From Acidimicrobiales bacterium (GTDB lineage: Bacteria > Actinomycetota > Acidimicrobiia > Acidimicrobiales > RAAP-2), in contig JADGOK010000030.1 in the NCBI GenBank assembly GCA_017882985.1, positions 1-7,622 on the forward strand: a DNA stretch of 7,622 nucleotides, given 5' to 3'. The notes beneath the pieces are model-generated. The model made no database searches and was not told the DNA's origin. It saw only the letters and a list, made by a program, of their open reading frames with translations. The position numbers were made by a program, and so were the translations under genes. Shown here piece by piece: positions 1-6,434 of this stretch; the first letter of the stretch is position 1; each line of letters opens with the position of its first letter.

Positions 1-18
1 CAATTTTGCACGTCAGAA

Positions 19-28
19 AACTATAGTT
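19..28 (+). promoter_or_regulatory. Possible -10 element in a 10-bp palindrome
   Basis: The hexamer TATAGT at 22-27 matches five of six bases of the TATAAT consensus and sits inside a perfect 10-bp palindrome (AACTATAGTT, 19-28). A -35 box at normal spacing would fall at or before the first base of the window, so it cannot be checked. If used, transcription would start near base 34 and give a leader of about 60 nt before the GTG at 95. Weak evidence, one box only. Confidence 0.35.
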
Positions 29-81
29 CGGGGAGAACTAAGCGGAACCCCGGACTCGTGACCGGTGCGAAAATGCCGAGT

Positions 82-88
82 GGAAAGG
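82..88 (+). promoter_or_regulatory. Ribosome binding site deciding the start of the fusion gene
   Basis: The purine run GGAAAGG lies six bases before an in-frame GTG at 95. The earlier in-frame GTG codons at 65 and 80 have no comparable purine-rich site at the right distance; the nearest one before 65 is GGGGAGAA at about 30-37, too far upstream. This favours 95 as the start. The same GAAAGG-TGTGTT-GT context recurs at the very end of the window. Confidence 0.5.
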
Positions 89-94
89 TGTGTT

Positions 95-3013
95 GTGGGT
101 AACTCCGTTGGTCGTCGATATCGTTACGGCGCGAGTTTCACCGACCAGGCGTCGGGAGTCCGGTTCGAAGGACACCATCCTTTGGAGCGGCCCGATCTGT
201 GGACGCTGTACCTCAACGAAGCTGAAGGCAAGTATCGCGGCCGGGGCTTTGAAGGGACGCTGCATCGACAAGATCTCGAAGACGGCCACGACGTGTCACT
301 CTTCTTCATCGGATTTGCCCCGGACGGCCAGGCCGTCGCCGGCATGCGCTTTCACGGTCCGCTCGAGGGTAGTTACCAAGCCGCGATCCTCGAAGAGATG
401 TCATCGTCGCCTGAGATCGACGACATCGCCCGACTCATTGATCAAGAAGTGCGTCTCGGTGCCCTGGAAATCAAGGGTGCCTGGTCCAAGGGCGAAGCGA
501 CGACCGGCCACCGACTCATCGCCGCGATATCTCGGGCGGCGACGCACGGGATGAACTTTCTCGGTGCCGAATTCGCCATCGCCGCGATCTCGGACACCTT
601 GCTGCCGTTCGGCATCGTCACCGGCGGACGCATGGTCGGCACGACGTCGGTGCCCTACCCCGACGACCGCTATCGCACCATCGCCATCGAGTTCCACCGC
701 TCGAAGAGCCACGAGCTCAGCACGCCGCCCTACCAACAGGCGCTGCGTCTCGAGGCCGAACAACTCTCACGTGGTCCCGCTCTTCAGGCGACGGGTCCCA
801 TCGAACCCGCGTCGACTCGAACGAGGGCTGCGCGGCCCCTCGTACTGGACGTCGCGACGAGATCCCAGCGCGAGATCCTGCGGGTCTTGCGAGAGGACCC
901 GACGCTGCAGGTAATTGACCGGCTCGACGAACAACGCGAGCAACTGTCCCAGATAATCCCGAAGCCCACCAAGGCTCTCATGGAGGACGGTCAACGCTGG
1001 GTGTACTACCCCTGGCGTCGCGCCGTCGTGCGCCTGCTCGCCCCTCGAGCCTTCACGACCTTGCGACTCGACCGAAACCGCAACAAGATGACCCGGGCCG
1101 AACAGGCGCGCCAGCGTTCGCTTCGCGTCGGCGTCGTCGGTCTCAGTGCTGGTCACTCCATCGCCCACGTGCTTGCCATGGAGGGTCTCACCGGTGAAAT
1201 CCGGGTCGCCGATTTCGACACGCTCGATCTCTCCAATCTCAATCGCGTTCCCGCGAGCGTTCTCGATCTCGGTGTCAACAAGGCCGTCGTCGCCGCGCGA
1301 CGAATCGCCGAGATCGATCCGTACCTTCGCGTGGTGGTGGTGCCCGAGGGGATACGTCCCGACAACCTCGGCGCGTTTCTCGAAGGCCTCGATCTGGTCA
1401 TAGAAGAGTGCGATTCGCTCGACGTGAAATTCCTCGTTCGAGAGGCCGCCCGGGAGCGGAGGATTCCGGTGCTGATGGAAACGAGTGATCGTGGCGTGCT
1501 CGACGTCGAGCGCTACGACCTCGAGCCAAATCTTCCGATTTTTCACGGACTTTTGGGCGAGATGGACTCGTCGGCCCTGGCGGGTCTGTCACTCGCCGAG
1601 AAGGGTCCGTACGTCGTGCGTCTCATCGGTCCGCGCGAGGCGTCCTCGCGTGGAGCAGCGTCACTGCTCGAAGTTGGCCAGACGATCACCGCGTGGCCGC
1701 AGCTCGGCAGCGAAGTGACCCTCGGCGCGGCGACGGCCGCCGCCGCTGTTCGTCGCATTGGTCTGTCCGGTGACCTCCCCTCGGGTCGGATTCGTTTCGA
1801 CGTCGAGGAGATCCTCGCGGGTCTCGCGCCGGTCGTCGTCGACAACGGGGCGCAAGCCGATTTGCTGATCCCGCCGCCGGAGGACCCACCCCTCGTGAGC
1901 GACGATCCGGTCGACCACATCGTCGACGCGGCGCGAAGGGCTCCCTCGGGCGGCAACGTGCAGCCCTGGCGCTTCGAAGCAGTTGACGACGAGGTTCGTT
2001 TCTTCGTTCTTCCCGAACGCAGCTCGACCATGGACGTCGCGCTGCGCGGCAGCTACGTCGCGGTTGGCGCTGCCTTGTTCAACGCGCGTGTCGCCGCCGC
2101 GACGTTGAAGACGCTGGGGCCGGTGAAGCTCTTTCCCGAAGGGCGACCGTCACATCACGTTGCGACGCTCAAGCTCGGTACCGCCACCGACCTCGGCATC
2201 CTGCCGTTGAACGACCACCTGCACACGCGGGTCGCGAATCGACGAATGGGCAAGCCCGAGCCGATTGACCAGTTGACCATCCAGAAGCTGACCCAGGGTG
2301 TGGAGCGCGAAGGCGCGAACCTTCACTTCATCACTGATCGGGACCGGATTGACGCGTGCGCGACGATGCTCGGTGATATCGATCGGATGCGCTTTCTGCT
2401 GCCCACCGTGCACCGCGAGATGCTGTCGGAGCTTCGTTGGCCCGGACGCGATTCGCTCGAAGAGGGGCTGGACGTGCGCACGCTCGAGATGGACGCGGGC
2501 GGGTACGCGGCAATGGAACTGTTGAGTCGTCCTGACGTGATGGGCCACCTGTCCGACTGGCGCGCCGGTCAGGCCCTCGGACTGCGCACGCGCGCAACGG
2601 TCGGGTCGAGTTCGGGCTTGGCGCTCATCACCGTCCCGAGACCTGATCCGACCTGGTACGTGCGCGGCGGTGCCGCGATGGAACGCTTCTGGCTGAGTTG
2701 CGAACTGCACGGGCTGGCCATCCAGCCGGCCTCGCCGGTGTTCCTCTTCGCCGTGGACGAGGCGGACCTCTTGCAGCTCGCCGGCGAGCGACATCTCGAA
2801 GAGGTGTTCCAACTTTCTCAGCAATTCAACGAATTCTGGAATCTCGGGGACGGCGAGACGGCGATCATGCTGCTGCGTGTCTTGCACGCGCCGCCGCCGT
2901 CGGTTCACAGCGTTCGCCTTCCCCTCGACCACGTGCTCAGTCGCGAAGGGAATGGCTCGGTTTCGCCGGCCATACAGGTAGACCGCGACATGCCACACGA
3001 ATTGGCCGGCTGA
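95..3013 (+). CDS. Three-domain fusion: GNAT/LuxI-like acyltransferase, E1/ThiF-type adenylating domain, FMN nitroreductase (Rv1355c family)
   Basis: The reading frame can open at GTG 65 (982 residues) or GTG 95 (972). I prefer 95 because of its ribosome binding site. Numbering below counts from 65. Residues about 35-212 look like a GNAT fold of the autoinducer-synthase kind: an acidic patch ahead of strand 'VSLFFIGF', then VAGMR (R95), LEIKG (E135) and a helix before the last strands. Residues about 260-350 are a helical lead-in with WVYYPWRRAVV. Residues about 352-590 are an E1/ThiF Rossmann domain: GLSAGHS loop (359-365), DFD (383-385), NLNR (391-394), K406 and the late Asp in EECDSLD (D450). 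No CxxC zinc pairs occur. Residues about 613-945 are a nitroreductase with the FMN signature R-APSGGNVQPWRF (625-637) and a C-terminal GLAIQP. M. tuberculosis Rv1355c (about 715 residues from memory) has the E1 and nitroreductase parts, so the N-terminal domain is the added piece. The enzyme probably activates a carboxylate with ATP, and acyl transfer and flavin redox chemistry may follow; the substrate is unknown. It is likely cytosolic, with no signal peptide or membrane segment. The old 'molybdopterin biosynthesis' label is unsupported. Confidence 0.9.
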   Translation: MGNSVGRRYRYGASFTDQASGVRFEGHHPLERPDLWTLYLNEAEGKYRGRGFEGTLHRQDLEDGHDVSLFFIGFAPDGQAVAGMRFHGPLEGSYQAAILEEMSSSPEIDDIARLIDQEVRLGALEIKGAWSKGEATTGHRLIAAISRAATHGMNFLGAEFAIAAISDTLLPFGIVTGGRMVGTTSVPYPDDRYRTIAIEFHRSKSHELSTPPYQQALRLEAEQLSRGPALQATGPIEPASTRTRAARPLVLDVATRSQREILRVLREDPTLQVIDRLDEQREQLSQIIPKPTKALMEDGQRWVYYPWRRAVVRLLAPRAFTTLRLDRNRNKMTRAEQARQRSLRVGVVGLSAGHSIAHVLAMEGLTGEIRVADFDTLDLSNLNRVPASVLDLGVNKAVVAARRIAEIDPYLRVVVVPEGIRPDNLGAFLEGLDLVIEECDSLDVKFLVREAARERRIPVLMETSDRGVLDVERYDLEPNLPIFHGLLGEMDSSALAGLSLAEKGPYVVRLIGPREASSRGAASLLEVGQTITAWPQLGSEVTLGAATAAAAVRRIGLSGDLPSGRIRFDVEEILAGLAPVVVDNGAQADLLIPPPEDPPLVSDDPVDHIVDAARRAPSGGNVQPWRFEAVDDEVRFFVLPERSSTMDVALRGSYVAVGAALFNARVAAATLKTLGPVKLFPEGRPSHHVATLKLGTATDLGILPLNDHLHTRVANRRMGKPEPIDQLTIQKLTQGVEREGANLHFITDRDRIDACATMLGDIDRMRFLLPTVHREMLSELRWPGRDSLEEGLDVRTLEMDAGGYAAMELLSRPDVMGHLSDWRAGQALGLRTRATVGSSSGLALITVPRPDPTWYVRGGAAMERFWLSCELHGLAIQPASPVFLFAVDEADLLQLAGERHLEEVFQLSQQFNEFWNLGDGETAIMLLRVLHAPPPSVHSVRLPLDHVLSREGNGSVSPAIQVDRDMPHELAG

Positions 3014-3019
3014 AGCTCG

Positions 3020-3037
3020 CACCACCTTTCGGTGGTG
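3020..3037 (+). terminator. Hairpin terminator without U-tract
   Basis: Six bases after the TGA of the fusion gene, CACCACC (3020-3026) pairs perfectly with GGTGGTG (3031-3037) across a TTTC loop. The stem is GC-rich but is followed by mixed bases, not a T run, so it would be a terminator of the U-poor type proposed for actinobacteria, or simply a 3' end stabiliser. Confidence 0.55.
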
Positions 3038-3061
3038 GTCTCTGTGACGTGCGAGGGCCTG

Positions 3062-3081
3062 GACCACAACATGTAGTGGTC
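3062..3081. promoter_or_regulatory. 20-bp near-perfect palindrome, candidate operator
   Basis: GACCAC (3062-3067) and GTGGTC (3076-3081) are exact inverted arms around a perfect ACATGT core (3069-3074). All share one centre, and only the A/A pair at 3068/3075 breaks the symmetry. Such length and symmetry are typical of binding sites for dimeric regulators. It lies in the spacer between the fusion gene and the cyclic-di-GMP operon, about 40 bp upstream of the promoter candidate. It could also fold as an RNA hairpin. The regulator is not in this window. Confidence 0.45.
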
Positions 3082-3084
3082 GAT

Positions 3085-3106
3085 CGCTGGACCGGACCAG
3101 TGTTTT
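3085..3106 (+). terminator. Weak second hairpin followed by TTTT
   Basis: CGCTGG (3085-3090) can pair with CCAGTG (3097-3102), including one G-U pair, over a six-base loop, and TTTT follows directly at 3103-3106. This has the shape of a short intrinsic terminator behind the fusion gene. The stem is only six pairs, so confidence is low. It would back up the hairpin at 3020-3037. Confidence 0.3.
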
Positions 3107-3120
3107 CAAGGAAAAATTAG

Positions 3121-3152
3121 GGGTTTACCCGAAAGAAACCCTGTGCAATACT
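3121..3152 (+). promoter_or_regulatory. Promoter candidate of the cyclic-di-GMP operon, overlapping an inverted repeat
   Basis: TTTACC (3124-3129) matches four of six -35 bases. After a 17-bp spacer comes AATACT (3147-3152), which keeps the key second A and last T of the -10 box and is preceded by the extended motif TGC (3144-3146). Transcription would begin near 3159, leaving a leader of about 85 nt before the ATG at 3244. The -35 and spacer are covered by an inverted repeat, GGGTTT (3121-3126) and AAACCC (3136-3141), so a protein bound there could block or recruit polymerase. A second small dyad, AGGGA-A-TCCCT, lies at 3165-3175 just after the predicted start point. Confidence 0.4.
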
Positions 3153-3214
3153 TGTTCCTAGTAAAGGGAATCCCTCTCACAAGAGCGGTTACACGACTGT
3201 TCTTTTGAATAAGG

Positions 3215-3231
3215 CCTTTCGTCGGCAAAGG
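3215..3231 (+). promoter_or_regulatory. Hairpin that could hide the ribosome binding site of the GAF-GGDEF-EAL gene
   Basis: The only purine-rich ribosome site before the ATG at 3244 is AAAGG (3227-3231), rather far away at 12 bases. It is exactly complementary to CCTTT (3215-3219), with a seven-base loop between them. Folding would mask the site. The stem is just five pairs, perhaps six with a G-U, so this is a modest signal. I see no known riboswitch core in the leader. Confidence 0.3.
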
Positions 3232-3243
3232 TAGATATCGAAA

Positions 3244-5541
3244 ATGAGAGAACTCACGAACTCCTATCTCAATCGGGCGGGTGAAGAGACTCGACTCGTC
3301 GTGGAGACGCTGCTCCAGGTGGTCCCGGGGACCGAGATCGTCGCGGTCGTCACCGACCTCGACCGCAGCGTCCCGGGCTTCGACCTGGAGCCGATGGTGG
3401 GGCCCGAATCGATGGAGGCCTACGAGAGCATTGGCGAGCGGGTACGCAGCCAGTTGAAGGGTGAAAGCGCCATCGGGGCCTTCTCCTGTGTTGTCGCCGG
3501 CGTCGAATGGGGCGTGCTCGTCGATCCGATCAAGGTCCAAGACGGTGACGTCGTCGGCGCACTCATCGTGGCGCGCCACGGTCGTACCTGGTCGACCCGC
3601 GAACGCTCACTCACTAGGGCTTTTGGAAGCCTGCTGAGTCACGTCGCGACCTTGGCGACGCGCGAAGGCGTGTTGCTGCATCAGCGACGACTCGACGAAC
3701 TCGTCAGTCAGGTCGCCGAGAAGTTGATGTCCGCTTCGGCCGAGAACCACCAGGGGGTCCTCAACTGGACCACCCAGATACTCGCCGAGTTCCTGGGTGC
3801 CGACGTGGCGTTCCTGCGGCGTCAGGACACCGCGCGCAACATGAGCATCCTCGAAGCCGAGTGGCCGCCGCGCGACGTCCCCGACCCCGACCCATTGGGC
3901 GAGGTCGACTTCGACGTCGACCCGGTCTTTCTCGCGATGAAGGACCTCAAGTCCCCGTACCTGACGGGTGGATCGGACACCACCGAGGAGTACCTCGAGC
4001 GCGTCGAGAAGGGTTCGGGAATCGCCGAAGTCAACGGGGCGGCCGTGCCGCTCCTCATCGGCGACTCGACGTGGGGGATCCTCGGTTTCATCCACTTCAA
4101 CAACCACGCGTGGGTGACGGCCGAGATCAACGCCCTCCAGGCGGTCGCCTCGATGCTCGTCCAGCTCCAGGCGCGAATCGACGCCGAAGAGCGCATCACG
4201 TACAACGCGGATCACGATGAGTTGACGGGTCTGCCGAACCGACGCGCGCTGATCCACGAGCTGAAGACGCGCCTCGACGCGCGACGCAACACCGCCGTGA
4301 TGGTCATCGACCTCGACCGCTTCAAGGTCATGAACGACTACCTGGGCCACGCGAGTGGAGACCGACTCCTCATCACGATGTCGGACCGGATCCGTACGAG
4401 CATCAGGACCAATGACTTCGCGGCCCGTTTGGGCGGCGACGAGTTCGTCTTCCTCGTCGACAAGGTCCGCAGCGAGATGGAAGTGCTCGCGTCCGCCTAC
4501 CGCATGCTCGACATCATCTCCGAGCCGGTGGACCTGGCCGGCCAGCAGGTGAGCCACACCGCCAGTATCGGTATCGCTCTCGCCGAAGCCGGTTCGCAGA
4601 GTGGCCTCGAGTTGCTCGGATGGGCCGACGTCGCGATGTACGAGGCGAAGGCCCGTGGTCGAAACCAGGCCGTGGTCTTTGACGCCCAACTGCGCGAGGT
4701 CGTGAACGAGCGCTCGCGCACCGAGCTGATGCTCCAAGAAGCGATCGAGGGCGACGGACTGCGACTGCACTTCCAACCCGAGGTGAATCTCCAAACTGGT
4801 CAACTGCTCGCCGTCGAGGCGCTGGTGCGCTGGGAACACCCCACCAGGGGACTGCTCGCGGCGTCGGAGTTCATCAAGGTCGCTGAAGAGACCGGACTGG
4901 TGACCAACATCGGGCGCTGGGTCTTCGCCGAGGCCTGTCGCCAACTCGGCGTGTGGCAGCGCGAGTACCCCGACCTCGAGTTGATCGTGCGGGTCAACAT
5001 GTCGCCGGCCGACTTCAAGATGGGCGACCTGCTCGAGTTCGTCGAAGGGTGCCTGGCCACGAACGACGTACCGGGCGAGCGACTGTGCATCGAGATCACC
5101 GAGCACGCGGTGCTGGGCGATCAGGCCAAGACCGACCGTCTCTTGAAGGGGTTCCAGGCCCTCGGCGTGGAGATCGCGCTCGACGACTTCGGTACGGGCT
5201 TCGCGTCGATGACTGAACTCAAGAACCTGCCGGTGAATTTCTTGAAGTTGGACATGAGCTTCGTTCAAGGGATCACGAGTGATCCGTACGACACCGCGAT
5301 CGTCGAATCGATCATCCGACTTGGCAAGGCGCTGAATCTCGGCGTGATCGCCGAAGGCATCGAGGACAGTTCCATCGTCGAGAAGTTGCTCGAACTGGGC
5401 TGTTACCGCGGCCAGGGCTACCTGATCTCGCGCCCGGTGGCGGCGCAGGACCTGGCGCCGCTGTTGAAGGCTGGCGCGCTCTCCCAAACATTGCTACGGT
5501 CGTTGCACCCGGTAACTGATATGGCGGCCATGCCCTTGTGA
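3244..5541 (+). CDS. Bifunctional cyclic-di-GMP enzyme, GAF-GAF-GGDEF-EAL (Rv1354c-like)
   Basis: This protein of 765 residues makes and breaks the second messenger cyclic-di-GMP. Residues about 15-140 form a divergent GAF-like sensor ending in a typical 'GALIVARHGRTWSTRERS' strand-helix; about 150-312 form a second GAF. GGDEF domain, about 320-480: DELTGLPNRR, metal Asp D356 in IDLDRF, the intact active motif GGDEF at 397-401, and the RxxD product-inhibition site R388-TN-D391. EAL domain, about 497-750: E525 (EALVRW), N585 (NMSP), E617 and E620 (EITE), D647 and D648 (DDFGTG), K668, E704 (AEGIE) and Q724 (QGY), so the phosphodiesterase residues are complete. There is no signal peptide or membrane helix, so it is a soluble sensor. 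Family knowledge: the mycobacterial homologues have GAF-GGDEF-EAL, and the M. smegmatis one has both activities. The extra N-terminal GAF makes this one longer than Rv1354c (about 623 residues from memory). It is the first gene of an operon and its stop overlaps the next start. The GAF ligands are unknown. Confidence 0.95.
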   Translation: MRELTNSYLNRAGEETRLVVETLLQVVPGTEIVAVVTDLDRSVPGFDLEPMVGPESMEAYESIGERVRSQLKGESAIGAFSCVVAGVEWGVLVDPIKVQDGDVVGALIVARHGRTWSTRERSLTRAFGSLLSHVATLATREGVLLHQRRLDELVSQVAEKLMSASAENHQGVLNWTTQILAEFLGADVAFLRRQDTARNMSILEAEWPPRDVPDPDPLGEVDFDVDPVFLAMKDLKSPYLTGGSDTTEEYLERVEKGSGIAEVNGAAVPLLIGDSTWGILGFIHFNNHAWVTAEINALQAVASMLVQLQARIDAEERITYNADHDELTGLPNRRALIHELKTRLDARRNTAVMVIDLDRFKVMNDYLGHASGDRLLITMSDRIRTSIRTNDFAARLGGDEFVFLVDKVRSEMEVLASAYRMLDIISEPVDLAGQQVSHTASIGIALAEAGSQSGLELLGWADVAMYEAKARGRNQAVVFDAQLREVVNERSRTELMLQEAIEGDGLRLHFQPEVNLQTGQLLAVEALVRWEHPTRGLLAASEFIKVAEETGLVTNIGRWVFAEACRQLGVWQREYPDLELIVRVNMSPADFKMGDLLEFVEGCLATNDVPGERLCIEITEHAVLGDQAKTDRLLKGFQALGVEIALDDFGTGFASMTELKNLPVNFLKLDMSFVQGITSDPYDTAIVESIIRLGKALNLGVIAEGIEDSSIVEKLLELGCYRGQGYLISRPVAAQDLAPLLKAGALSQTLLRSLHPVTDMAAMPL

Positions 5542-6434
5542 ATACGATGAATGACTCAAGTGTTGACGCGCTTGATGAAGAGAACGACTACCAACCAGAC
5601 GAGCAGGTTCCAGTGACTTCGACGAGCGGTGCGACACCCGAGAGCGTCGTACCGATTGGCGAGCACTACGAACCGTGGCTCTTTCAGACGATGCTCAACG
5701 AGCTCTCCGAGAGCGAGCTCGGCATTGGATTCGTCTACACCGTCCTCGAACAATTGGCGGCACGCTACGGGCTGAAAGACGCCGTTGTCGTACTCGCGCA
5801 CGACTCATTCGGCACGCAGGCCTTTCGCCTGGGCGGTAAAACGGTCACGGCTGAGATTTCGGAGATTATTGGCACCGAGCCGGGCGTCTACTGTGACCCC
5901 GACGTCGTGCCCGAGGTCGAATGTGACGCCGTTCGCACGGCGTGTCAACTGTCGCTCTCTCTGCACTTGGCGAGGTTCAGCGCTACTCACGACGCGCTCA
6001 CCAATATCCAGAACCGACGCAGTTTCGACTCGGCCTTGCAGATCGCGTCGGCGCGCAGCGCCCGTTACGGTTGGGCCTTCACGCTGATTATCATTGACCT
6101 CAATCGTTTTAAGGAAGTGAATGACCGGTTGGGACACGACGCGGGCGACGATTTGCTGCGCCAGTTCGGATTCGCCCTTCGCCGTGCGGTACGAAGCGGC
6201 GACACCGCCGCGCGCGTCGGTGGCGACGAGTTCGCCGTCATCTTGAGCAACGCCGAAGGCCACGAGTCCTCGGGGTTCACCGAGCGACTGCGCGCGTATC
6301 TCTCCGCCGCGGGCAACTCGGTCGAGTTCACGATCGGCACGGCGACGTCGCCGCGCGACTCAACTGATCCGACCGAGTTGAAACGGATCGCCGACACCCG
6401 ACTCTACGAGAAGAAGGGCATCAAACACCGATGA
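5538..6434 (+). CDS. Diguanylate cyclase with GAF-like N-terminal domain
   Basis: A 298-residue protein expected to make cyclic-di-GMP from two GTP. Residues 1-35 are acidic, polar and probably disordered. Residues about 45-147 look like a divergent GAF domain ('LGIGFVYTVLEQLAARYGLKDAVVV' is cut here for brevity around 61-85). Residues about 148-298 are GGDEF: DALTNIQNRR, metal Asp D187 in IDLNRF, N195-D196, GHDAGDDLL, active motif GGDEF at 228-232, RxxD inhibition site R219-SG-D222, and a closing ADTRLYEKKG. Departures from consensus are Asn for Gly in the DxLTG motif and Asn for the second Asp of DLD; neither is catalytic. The start GTG overlaps the preceding stop by four bases (GTGA). An in-frame ATG at 5547 is an alternative, and neither has a clear ribosome site, so translational coupling is likely. 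Its stop overlaps the next gene's ATG. It supplies extra synthase next to the bifunctional enzyme, presumably under a different sensory input. Confidence 0.9.
   Translation: MNTMNDSSVDALDEENDYQPDEQVPVTSTSGATPESVVPIGEHYEPWLFQTMLNELSESELGIGFVYTVLEQLAARYGLKDAVVVLAHDSFGTQAFRLGGKTVTAEISEIIGTEPGVYCDPDVVPEVECDAVRTACQLSLSLHLARFSATHDALTNIQNRRSFDSALQIASARSARYGWAFTLIIIDLNRFKEVNDRLGHDAGDDLLRQFGFALRRAVRSGDTAARVGGDEFAVILSNAEGHESSGFTERLRAYLSAAGNSVEFTIGTATSPRDSTDPTELKRIADTRLYEKKGIKHR

Noticed and set aside
95..3013. Molybdopterin biosynthesis role (MoeY label of the M. tuberculosis homologue).
   Set aside because: The label rests on E1 similarity to MoeB. No MoaD-like carrier or other molybdenum cofactor gene is present here, and the fused nitroreductase and acyltransferase-like parts do not fit that pathway.
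95..3013. Azole-peptide (TOMM) cluster or antiviral E1 system.
   Set aside because: No YcaO gene, precursor peptide or transporter is in the window, and no E2, JAB or nucleotidyltransferase gene of anti-phage systems is present. Only the E1 and nitroreductase chemistry is shared.
2150..3109. Minus-strand open frame of 319 codons opposite the nitroreductase domain.
   Set aside because: The composition is shadow-like (Arg, His, Gln rich) and it runs through the nitroreductase coding region and the hairpins after it.
3153..3243. A cyclic-di-GMP riboswitch in the leader of the GGDEF-EAL gene.
   Set aside because: The conserved core of class I, with its CACGCACAG-like segment and tetraloop-receptor parts, is absent, and nothing resembling class II was seen.
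3607..5487. Long open frame on the minus strand opposite the GAF-GGDEF-EAL gene (626 codons).
   Set aside because: Its product is a Asp/Arg/His/Val-rich string with no domain order, while the + strand frame has complete GGDEF and EAL motifs. Such antisense frames are common in GC-rich genes.
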